NCBI GenBank assembly: GCA_028565635.1
Contig: JAOXYB010092606.1
Coordinates: 9,463-22,088 of the forward strand
Length of the DNA stretch: 12,626 bases
From: Phoronis ovalis
Taxonomy: Eukaryota; Phoronida; Phoronidae
Direction: 5' to 3'
Under the pieces are notes generated by a model. The model worked only from the letters and a program-made list of their open reading frames with translations. It was not told the origin of the DNA and did not search any database. Of the stretch, positions 1 through 8,600 are shown in pieces (position 1 is the first letter of the stretch; every line of letters begins with the position of its first letter). Made by a program: the position numbers and the translations under genes.

Positions 1-513
1 AGCAGTTTTCAGAGGTGATAAGTGACCGTCTCTGTTAGAAGCACACTGCCATTCTCTCCAAACTACCTTCACTTCAGTCGCTAATTCTTTCAAACCACAC
101 TGCAGTTGATGTTGCAGTGTTTCTGGTAACACAGGGTGACTACTGGATGCTTCAAAAAGTCTTAAAATTCTTTCAACTTCAGTTAATAAAGCTACTGCCT
201 CTGTTTTCCATCTTTCAAAACATAATCTTTGTAAATCTTTAAAGTGCTCTTCTTCGTCATCTGAATCGTCGCCTAATTGATATTTTATGTTTTTGAATGC
301 AGCATTAATATCTGGTAAAAGACTTCTATGCTTGTCAGGAAATTCATCTTCGTCGCCCTTTTGTGATTCTCTCTCCTGGTTTTTTAAATAAGCTGCTACT
401 TTTGGATTTAAATGAGCAAATTTTAAACTGGTTGGAAGTTCTTCTGGCGTTTTCCGATATCGTTTCGGCGTTTTTCGAAATACCGTCTGCTCATAGAAAA
501 AGTTATCACCCAT
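1..513 (-). CDS. Unidentified protein, N-terminal part, runs off the left edge
   Basis: Reading leftwards from an ATG at 513-511, 171 codons stay open to base 1, so only the N-terminus is present. The start has a strong context (GCCGCCAAAATGGG), and an in-frame TAA lies just upstream at 546-544. The protein begins MGDNFFYEQTVFRKTPKRYR. It has a basic, Thr-Pro-rich N-terminus (RKTPKRYRKTPEELP, about residues 13-27), a strongly acidic stretch (GDDSDDEEE, about residues 85-93), then a segment rich in Leu, Glu and Trp that looks helical. No signal peptide or membrane segment is visible, so an intracellular protein is likely. I do not recognise the family. A frame of this length in such AT-rich DNA, with balanced amino-acid use and a good start, is very unlikely to be chance. 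It is divergent from Wnt2. A longer N-terminus through a spliced upstream exon near 1111-1078 is possible. Confidence 0.8.
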   Translation of the reverse strand, partial: MGDNFFYEQTVFRKTPKRYRKTPEELPTSLKFAHLNPKVAAYLKNQERESQKGDEDEFPDKHRSLLPDINAAFKNIKYQLGDDSDDEEEHFKDLQRLCFERWKTEAVALLTEVERILRLFEASSSHPVLPETLQHQLQCGLKELATEVKVVWREWQCASNRDGHLSPLKTA

Positions 514-594
514 TTTGGCGGCTCGTGTATGAAACGTTTTCCCTTACTCAAAAGTCAAAATCGTTCCCAATATTCATTCTAAAGCTCTGTTTCA

Positions 595-1114
595 CGCCAT
601 TTTGTATGGTCCTACAATGCAAGTAATAACTGAATGATCAAACTTCGTGTAATGTGTATGCATATTCACTTTTTAAGGATGATTTGACTTAGTGTCATAC
701 TCATAGTTTTGCAGACGCCATTTTATTTCAATTTTACGGTGGGATCAGGCGAGTCACTTCGATGAACATAATTCGATATTACTGGCGAGCAAAGTGATTG
801 TATACCCTTCACAATAAATACGCAGCTTAAGATGGCTAGTAAATGTTTTATTAGATAATCGTTAACAAATGAGTTTCAATCAAATATTAATGATTTCACT
901 ACCCACGACAACGTGAATCATTGAACATTTTAGCAATATCGGCAAATGTACACTTAATCTCCCACAAAATAAAATTTCATTGAGCCAAACATTTACACAA
1001 AGTCTTGATAATAACATTCACTGACAAAAATTTTAAGCACATTAACTAAATTTACTTTATAAGAACTTAATTTTTACCTACCGCCACTTCGGTTGAATTT
1101 CCGTCCGCCATGTT
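595..1114. promoter_or_regulatory. Cluster of YY1-like AANATGGC motifs, probable promoter or 5' region of the minus-strand gene
   Basis: CGCCATTTT occurs at 595-603 and again at 716-724 (AAAATGGCG on the minus strand). AAGATGGCT is at 829-837 on the plus strand, and CCGCCATGTT is at 1105-1114 (AACATGGCGG on the minus strand). These match the YY1 core AANATGGC, which in animals is often found near the start of broadly expressed genes. That a factor binds here is inference. The 829-837 copy is in the opposite orientation. Confidence 0.4.
1078..1111 (-). other. Possible tiny upstream coding exon of the minus-strand gene
   Basis: On the minus strand an ATG at 1111-1109, in the good context AACATGGCGG, opens a frame reading MADGNSTEVAV. 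It meets overlapping splice donors GCG|GTAGGT (exon end 1082, phase 0) and TAG|GTAAAA (exon end 1078, phase 1). The phase-1 donor is compatible with AG acceptors lying just before the ATG at 513, which would extend the left-edge protein without a stop. The acceptors have weak pyrimidine tracts, and an AACATGGCGG string could equally be a YY1 site. This is a candidate only. Confidence 0.25.
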
Positions 1115-1306
1115 GCCTGTTTATACGGGGATTACATGGTGTACGAGTCGCTTAGCAACAGCCTAAGATTAACCACCTAATTTAAATCAGTATATTCGCT
1201 TGTAGTTATTCCTAGACGTGTTTTAAGAATATGGATATACCCAGCAATGTTTGCTTTTTAAATTATAATGTGGAACTCATGAATCGAACCAGGGAGGTAT
1301 TATGGA

Positions 1307-1350
1307 CCGGGGTTTGAACTTAAAGTTTAAACCCGAGGTATAAACCCCGG
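1307..1350. repeat. Stem-loop with two competing pairings
   Basis: CCGGGGTTT (1307-1315) pairs perfectly with AAACCCCGG (1342-1350). Inside it, GGGTTTGAACT (1310-1320) pairs with AGTTTAAACCC (1324-1334) across a 3-nt loop, with one G-T pair. The two foldings share bases and cannot form together. The element is richer in G and C than its surroundings. Function is unknown; it may be a fragment of a dispersed repeat. Confidence 0.5.
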
Positions 1351-1363
1351 GTGTTGGTTTTTA

Positions 1364-1377
1364 GCAGAAGAGGGCGC
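1364..1377 (+). promoter_or_regulatory. CTCF-like core motif, upstream copy
   Basis: AGAGGGCGC at 1369-1377 fits the AGRKGGCRS core of the bilaterian CTCF consensus. The five bases in front match CCASY at only three positions. It is in the same orientation as the better match in Wnt2 intron 3. This is a motif match only. Confidence 0.25.
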
Positions 1378-2501
1378 CACAATACACTTCACAACAACCC
1401 GATAACCTTGTTTGTAACAGATTATTAAAATGTTCATACTACTCTAGGACTACATTGATAAATACTACGGAAATGCAGCGTGAAAATAGAAAACAAAAAC
1501 GTTTTGAAATCTTAGGTTCTTACTAATACATTCTCTTGATGAAATGTTTTCTTTTGTAATCCCTGGTTAAATCTTCTTTCTGAAACAGAACCCGTTACAC
1601 AGTTAATAAAAATGGCATTTCTTACTGTCATTTCGTTATAAGGATACGGTAATTTAAAGTTACATAGCTAGCCGGTTAGCCGGAAAAGTAGCCTTTTTCA
1701 AGAGTAATTAAGATCCGGGGTCAAGACCCTATTAAAGTATTTTTTATAAGTTAAATAGAATATAAATACTACCAAATTTAATTAATATGTTTTCAAAATG
1801 TCAGTAAATAAAGTAAAACCACGACTAGTGATAAAATAAAGGAATGTTTTTTTTAAATTAAAAATTTAATAATTTAGAATTTGTGGGACAGCTATGGCAC
1901 TACAGTAGTAAAACCGGAGGTTCCGCTGGTAGACACTAGCCATAACTGTAAATTATACGGGGTAAATGACAAAACGAAATACTGAAAGGAAAAGACATGA
2001 ATGACGAACAGGAATGTAGTATAGGTTCTAATATTGCTTTAGGGGTCTTCTTGGTGATCGCAATCACTTTCAAGTTATCTGACTCTGGTCATTATCCATT
2101 CAAACAGAAAGAATGTTTCTACAATACGCGTATTATTTCTGAAAATTACATTAAGATTACCAATCAAAACTGTTACGTTAAGATATAAATCCTGCAACTG
2201 TGTATTGTTTATTTTTATTTATTTGATTTTATTCGGCGTCTTTTGATGTTAGAGATTAGCCAATCAAATTATTTCTGAAGTAAATTAGATGGGGCTCTAA
2301 ATGATACAATACATCCTACGAGCAAGATACAAAAATGAAATTTCGCTCAAAAACAAATAATATATGATAAAATTTAAAACTATAGTAATTTATGGTAAAG
2401 CTGATATATTTTCATGTAATTTTATAGAAAACAAATTAATTTCAAGAGTGACATAAATTCTTCTGACATTGCTACCCCTCCGTTTGGAGTCTCATAAGGT
2501 C

Positions 2502-2511
2502 CCATATTTGG
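2502..2511 (+). promoter_or_regulatory. Perfect CArG box (SRF-type site) upstream of Wnt2
   Basis: CCATATTTGG fits CC(A/T)6GG exactly, 103 bases before the Wnt2 start codon. SRF and related MADS-box factors bind this sequence in animals. The position suits the proximal promoter or 5' UTR. Use in vivo is inference. Confidence 0.4.
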
Positions 2512-2549
2512 CACCAACCGAAAAGCTACCTTTCGATACAATTGTGAAG

Positions 2550-2588
2550 ATGCCAGACGACAAGAAACACTCCTGTCTTCTCAACTAG
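2550..2588 (+). other. Upstream ORF 1 (12 codons plus stop) before Wnt2
   Basis: ATG at 2550 has A at -3 and C at +4. It reads MPDDKKHSCLLN and stops with TAG at 2586-2588, 25 bases before the Wnt2 ATG. It matters only if the transcript includes this sequence, which I cannot determine. Confidence 0.35.
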
Positions 2589-2599
2589 GATAATTTTAC

Positions 2600-2656
2600 A
2601 TGGAGTATGTAACATGGCTCGATTTCATGTATTTGTTATTTTTCTACTCCTCTTGA
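2600..2656 (+). other. Upstream ORF 2 overlapping the Wnt2 start out of frame
   Basis: ATG at 2600 opens 18 codons plus a TGA at 2654-2656, in a different frame from Wnt2 and running across its start codon. The context has T at -3 and G at +4, so initiation would be weak. A ribosome using it would bypass the Wnt2 ATG. Confidence 0.35.
2607..2612 (+). other. Minimal start-stop element ATGTAA just before the Wnt2 ATG
   Basis: ATG at 2607 is followed at once by TAA (2610-2612), and the Wnt2 ATG begins one base later at 2614. It has A at -3. Start-stop elements of this kind can hold initiating ribosomes in other eukaryotic mRNAs. Use here is inference. Confidence 0.35.
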
Positions 2657-2690
2657 TTGCATGTTACCCATCTGTGGACTCGACGTGGTG
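2614..2690 (+). CDS. Wnt2: Wnt2 coding exon 1 (signal peptide)
   Basis: Codes for residues 1-25 and two bases of codon 26. It is almost entirely the signal peptide: hydrophobic core at residues 6-17, likely cleavage after S23 (V at -3, S at -1). It ends in the Ser/Thr-Trp-Trp motif also seen at this place in vertebrate WNT2. Donor TGGTG|GTAAGT is near-consensus. The intron that follows is phase 2. Confidence 0.93.
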
Positions 2691-5600
2691 GTAAGTTAAT
2701 TTATTAGAACTTTCGAAATAGTGCTACTTTGTCGCGAGAAACAAATATTAGAAATTTAACCCAAAAAAACAAAAAAATTGCTAAAAGTCACTGAAAATTG
2801 CTCATGATATATTTAGCTGTTCAAACTAAAATTATTGTAAACCATTAGGCCAGTGACAAAAACATGAGGTTAAGCTTTGCGTAAAAGTATGCTTTGAACA
2901 GAAGCCAGCTATTCTCACACTCATCGCATATATATTTACACACGAAATAATAGCTGTATCAAATAAATATTCTGAATATTCATCAGTGTTGAGAATAATT
3001 CTACAAAAGTACAGTATATAGTATAATTATAAAGGCAAAAGAAAACCCATTTAATTTCTTTTTACCAGAACATTAAATTACGGTGAGAACATAAATTCTG
3101 CTGTGACTTTATGTGCGTGCACACAAGTAAAAATTATTTTTTAAAAATATATCCTTGTATCCTATTTTCTTTTCAATTTTTTCTCCATTAATTTTTTTTG
3201 GTCGCGCGCATTGCTAATTAACAGACTGATAGAATGCCATTAAAATCAACATAAAAATAATTCAATATACATTTAACCCGATTTTTGAACGTTACTTTGT
3301 CAATTTTCTGTTTAATCGTTTAAAAACGTCTGAACTGAAATTAACTCGTGTAATTTGCAGTGTAAGGCAAAACTAAGAAAACATGATACAGAATTGAGTT
3401 GTGACCAAATCTCAACAGGGGTTTAGTTTTTCCAATCGTAGTTGGTATTTAGATAAATAACTAACAAATTCAGGGGTGTAGCTCCAGGATTTTTGCATTT
3501 GAGAGAATTCCTAAAGTTATTTTTAAAATAACTATTTTGTACGGCTGTTATGTTGCCATTATCGAGTATTGTGCAGCTGAGCAGCCATAATTCAATTCAG
3601 ATTTTTTTACATCATTATTGTTCGATTCAATTCATTTTTCATAATAATAACATAGCTATTACTCTTTGCGTACTCAGGAAATACCCCGTAAAAACATTTT
3701 AAATAAATATTATTTTGCAATTAAGATTTCTTCACTTCATTACTGTGTATGAGTTCACAAATAAATACCTGAAATTTAAGTTCTTCGCACGTAATGTACA
3801 TTTTCTATTTCTGTGTGTGCAGATGTTCTGTATATATACATCTGTGCATGCAGAGGAGCCTGATTTGATACTTTTGTCCTCGTTAGAAATGTTAATACTC
3901 CAAAAGAAAAACAATTTCAGCATTTTTCAAATTTCTGTCCGACAGTAAGGGTAAAGTATTAAATTCAGGGAACAAAAATCGAACAAACCGCCATCGATAC
4001 TTGTTATCGTATGTAACGAACTTTAAGGCAGTCTTGTATCTACCGATGTAGGTTTTACGAATTTTATATTATAAATACACTTGTCAACCTTTTACAGTTT
4101 TGGTTATTAAAAAAGCCCAGTTTTACTATGTAAAATTGAATGTAAATAAAACTGTTCAAACCAAACCATCAAACATCAGGCTGGAATGTTTGCAAAAAAT
4201 ATATTAATACAAATATATAATTTAATTCTCGGACGACTTTAGCAATAAAATGTAACACGTTTGCAGAAAGAAAAAAGCAGGCAGAACTTGAAATCAAGCT
4301 AAGAATGTCACAGATAAAAGTGTAGTGGTGCTGAAAGAGTGAGCCCCCCGTATTACTGGTGTAGATTTCAATGTTGATTGTTTCTGTCAGCAGCTTGTAA
4401 GTTGTACTAAGGACGTGGCTAATTGCGAGGCATGAACTTTGAAGATTTATCCGCGTAAAGCCGATTACACCAGGTGAACATCGTATCAATGAGGGAACAA
4501 ATTTTAATTTTGTTAACATAGACACTAAAATGACGTAAAATTTGAACTCCTGTTGCGCATTACACTAGGAAGTAGGGTATTTAATAGCCAGTCAACATGT
4601 AGACAAATCTTATGTAAACATTACTGTTAAAACTCTCTCTATTTGTTCCCAAGGGTACTGGCACAGCGTGTGTTAAAATATATTTAAAAATATTTTGTTA
4701 TAGTTTAATGCCTTGATTTCCTTTAATTTTGCACGTGACTTAGATGGGAAAGAAACAATCATAACATTTTAAGTAATAAAAGTCCGTAGAACGCTGCTTA
4801 TCCTTCTTTTAATGTTCTCAATTTCCCGGGAAATGTTTAAGTTTAGATGGAAGGGAACATTTTACGCCTTCTGATATCAAGATAAAATAAATAATCAAAT
4901 TATTTCATATTATTCGTATTTAATTTAGAAGGTATGGGTAAAAAAATTATTTCTTATTAAGATTTATCAAATTTAATTAAATATAAAAATGAAAATTTAG
5001 TCTTTTTTATTGCAAATTTTAGAAGCTTCTGTTTATTTTTAATTTTATGATCTATTAGTCAATTAAAAAAAACTAAAATAGAAAACATAATGAAGAATCA
5101 AAGAAATATTAAATAGAGTCCTTGGAAGGATGTACTTATTTTGTTTTAAGGGCTTGTCACCACTCAGGCTAGGATATGTCTATATTGGCAATTATTGGTA
5201 TAGCCTACAAAATGTGATTGATAAACGTATGTCCGCCAAAGGTAATGTAACTAATGTAGAACACACTACGTTTAATGATAAAGTGAAGACTTTTATTATG
5301 ATTTGTATAAGTCTGAAATTATATATTTAGTTGGTTACATAAGCTTTTACTATCATGAAAATACGAACAGCGGCTTTTGTTTACTTTCGTTTCAAAAGCT
5401 GACTGGGTCAAACATTGAAATTAGTTTAAAACATTCAAAAAAAGAATAATGGGCTTAACGATTGTTAAAACATTCATTTCATAGCCACCCAACATCGGCA
5501 ATAACTCATAAAATGTGATTTATGTATTTTTTGATTTTGATTACCCGTCCATTGATATATCTTGTGTAGATTGTTACATACTGAAAAAAAATTAAATTTT

Positions 5601-8600
5601 TACAACTGGGACTACCAACAGTTCAAAAAATTATAATCAGAGATACTCATTTTCCCGGTTTTCTCCACAACCATATTGGCCGTAATATGGAAACAAAATT
5701 TGAAATCTGCTTTGAAAGCAAAAAGCCCTGGTTACACAATGGATTAATTAGATTTTGTTTAGTATTACTGATACAGCTGTAGAAAGAACACTTCAAAATA
5801 TGTTAAGAAAAATAAACATTGTTACAATTTCACTTTTCAATTTCTTTCATTTTATTTTATTTCACTTCACATAACGTCGATATGATAAAATAACGTAAAT
5901 AAAATCTAAAGTGTTATAAAGTGTATAACGTCTTCTACGTTACCAATACAACCTAGAAAAAGTTGAAGCTAATCCTTTTAAATATTTTTTCGCTGTGTTT
6001 CTTATGATAACGTATTTTTACTTAATTTTCTCTTGTAGGTTTATAAGTCAGCTCCAGCTTCATGCAGTAGGTGCCCGAAATAGTTGTGACAGCATTCCTG
6101 GTTTGGTTGGTAAACAGAAACGTCTATGCCGTTCCCACCCGGATGTGATGATGTCCGTCTGGGAAGGGGCGCGCCTAGGTGTCAGGGAATGTCAGCATCA
6201 AATGATAAATCAGCGGTGGAATTGTAGTACATTAGATAGGGACGCGAGTGTCTTCGGAAAAGTTGTTTTGGGAGGTACGTTATATCAGTCACCAGACTTG
6301 CACAGTCCCATTGACAGAGTTTGTTAGAACTGCGATATATATCTGGCTCATTTTGTTAGAACGAATATCGAATTTCAAATTTTAATGAATTTTAAAAAAA
6401 TCTTCGAATTTTAATAGTTCAAATTCAGTTAGATTCGTTAATATCTTAGTTTTAGTGACTCTGTTATGTATGATATTTATTTTTGTTTACATTTTAAACT
6501 TTTAATATTTAAAGAAAAGTCCGAATGAAAGATGAGAATATCTTTTTGAAAACACGTTACTATTATTAAAACCAAAACATTTAAATTTAAACAGTATTTC
6601 AAAATAAAATAAAATAAATATAAATCCTTACATCTAGTTTTTGTTTTCCCTTTTTCGTGTACATTTTAACTTTGAAAAATGGTTTTAAGAGAAAAAAACG
6701 CAAGTCTAGATGAAAATGCATATGCCAAGAGAGAATTTCAACTGATATACTATATAAGCCAATGATTTTAAAAACGGATCGTAGAGCAAGAGCCGGGATA
6801 TGGGAATATCTCTCCACGTGATAAATTGTAACTGAAAACATACAGTTTGTTCATTTCATCAGGGGATACACACTAGAGTTGTTTTAACAGTTAAGGATGT
6901 AGGAACTCACTGCTACAGGCGACAAGTTGGGTATTTAGGGCCGGGATTTAGGGTATTTAAAATCTATTGTCGAGACAATTTTGTATCAGTTACACTATTT
7001 ATTTAATATGCATCTGACCACATAATGAAATATTATTTTTACATCGTGTAGTAAAAAAATTACACTGGTCCTCAGGGGTTATGAAAATAATAAAGTGTGA
7101 AAATGAAGCCACGGGTATCGAAATAAAAACTTAATGTAAAGTTGTTCGCTCCATGTGAAGTTTACTTTAACATCGAAAGAAATGAGATGACTTCTGATTC
7201 GTTTAATTCAAGGGATAGGATAAACGAATTAAAACCAGAAGCCGGTGTGTAACGCACTAATTGACATTTTGTTTCTGTCTCTTACGTCCGATGTTTCGCA
7301 TACTTTAAAAGGATGCATGCCAGCTTTAATTCAATATAATTGCGTAATTTACGTGATTCACATAAACAGAAGAAGCTCTGTTTGCCCATAGTAGCAAAAC
7401 ATTTGATACACATGTGCTGAGTCACCCCTATTAAACACGTCTTTCGTGGTATTTCGCGGTATTTCGTTAGAACTCGTTAGAAGTTCGTTACTTATCGAGT
7501 TCAATTCGTTAATCTAGCAAGTTCAGTTCATTTATAGAACGAACAAAGTAGTTATGACTTCTGAATAACAATGATGCGTGTGTGGCAAATATAATGCATT
7601 GTGGTATCCAATAAAAACACACTAGTCATAGATGATCAATAAAAAATTAAGTATAGTTTCACCAGTTTCTTCTTAAGAGTTCTGAACATTTGAAGAATGT
7701 TTTTCATTCATAGATCAACGTTTACGGATCGGGTAATCATGGGGGGTCAGAATATGTGGAAAAAAATGTATTAGCTTTATACTTCAAAAATAAACTGAAC
7801 ACGTTTTAAGACAAAATAGGTATTTGCCGCATGAGTGTCGATGTCGGTTAAAAACCGCACTTTATGCAGATATATTGTATTTACAAAACTTTTTATCAAT
7901 TAATCATATTTGAAGCTTATCATTTATAGGCAGCAGGGAAGCAGCATTTGTTTATGGTGTATCATCGAGTAGCACAGTGCACTCCATTACAAGAGCCTGC
8001 AGTAACGGTGACCTACTAAACTGTGCATGCGACCCAACGAAAAAGGGAGGCGGACGGGACAAAAAAGGGATGTTCGCTTGGGGTGGTTGCAGTGACAATG
8101 TTAGATATGGCTGTGAGTTTTCAAGGCAGTTTGTCGATGCGCGAGAGAAAACAGTCCGCGATGCCAGAGCTTTATTGAACGGACATAATAACAGAGCCGG
8201 AAGGAAGGTGAGGCATTTATTATTAGATTAAATCAGACGAGTGCACAATTAAATTAGATAGTCTAATTAATTTATGCATGTATCAGTTCCTATATATACA
8301 GTAGGTATACCACATTTAAGATAAACAATAACAAACATTATGGAAAAAACTCTATGGTGTGGTTACTGGAATAAACGAAGTAAAGGGCATATAGACGTAG
8401 CAGTGAAAATACTTAAAATATTGAAAAATATGTGAATTTCTTACTGCCTAAATAAAAATCACTGTCAGATATGATGCGTTTTCTGAACTATATATATACT
8501 TGTTTATTGTTTGTGTTTCTGATCGAAAACCTGCTCTAAAATTAATAACAGCCACATTATTATGAATGACAAAACAATGACCAGACTAAATGAACATATT

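Larger units (their letters stand above)
514..2613. other. Divergent intergenic region between the left-edge gene and Wnt2
   Basis: About 2.1 kb separates the two start codons. The part nearest the minus-strand gene (595-1114) carries YY1-like motifs. The middle holds a GC-richer stem-loop (1307-1350) and a CTCF-like core (1364-1377). The last 120 bases hold a CArG box and three upstream ATGs before Wnt2. A 63-codon plus-strand frame at 1997-2188 has no recognisable content and I treat it as chance. I saw no tRNA and no clear transposon termini. Both promoters and 5' UTRs must lie here, but I could not fix either transcription start. Confidence 0.7.
2691..6038 (+). other. Wnt2 intron 1 (3348 bp)
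   Basis: Donor GTAAGT; acceptor TTTTCTCTTGTAG with a good pyrimidine run. The sequence is strongly AT-rich. I see no coding exon in it on either strand. The longest closed frame (4525 down to 4169, minus, 118 codons) has no recognisable content. Items listed separately are a long hairpin at 3808-3856, a 14-bp palindrome at 4821-4834 and an inverted repeat at 5671-5690. First introns of developmental genes often hold enhancers, but none can be shown from this sequence alone. Confidence 0.9.

Noticed and set aside
363-626. 87-codon plus-strand frame
   Set aside because: It lies antisense to the start of the minus-strand coding region, which has better start context and composition; this is a shadow frame.
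1281-1320. Two Pol III B-box-like strings on the minus strand (GTTCGATTC and GTTCAAACC), hinting at a tRNA or SINE
   Set aside because: Neither has a T-stem that pairs, and no A box or acceptor stem is present at the right distance.
1997-2188. 63-codon plus-strand frame with a hydrophobic stretch
   Set aside because: Length is expected by chance in AT-rich DNA; no family features and no splice context.
3715-3948. Overlapping plus (77 codons) and minus (63 codons, 3923-3732) frames in intron 1
   Set aside because: Low-complexity Phe/Leu/Ile composition, mutual antisense overlap and no recognisable domain.
4169-4525. 118-codon minus-strand frame in intron 1
   Set aside because: The longest closed frame outside Wnt2, so I looked closely. 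It is a Ser/Leu/Ile-rich sequence without domain, repeats or good start context, and one such run in 12.6 kb of six-frame AT-rich DNA is not surprising.
5130-5330. 66-codon plus-strand frame in intron 1
   Set aside because: Short, no recognised motif, and lies inside a cleanly defined intron.
6599-6841. 80-codon minus-strand frame in intron 2
   Set aside because: Ends in a simple AT repeat; aromatic and Ile-rich chance composition.
6938-6960. Two TTAGGG hexamers in intron 2, as a telomere-like tract
   Set aside because: Only two separated copies, not a tandem array.
2700-7000. Scattered CTTTGAA strings as TCF sites for Wnt autoregulation
   Set aside because: Matches to CTTTGWW are expected roughly at this density in AT-rich DNA and show no clustering.
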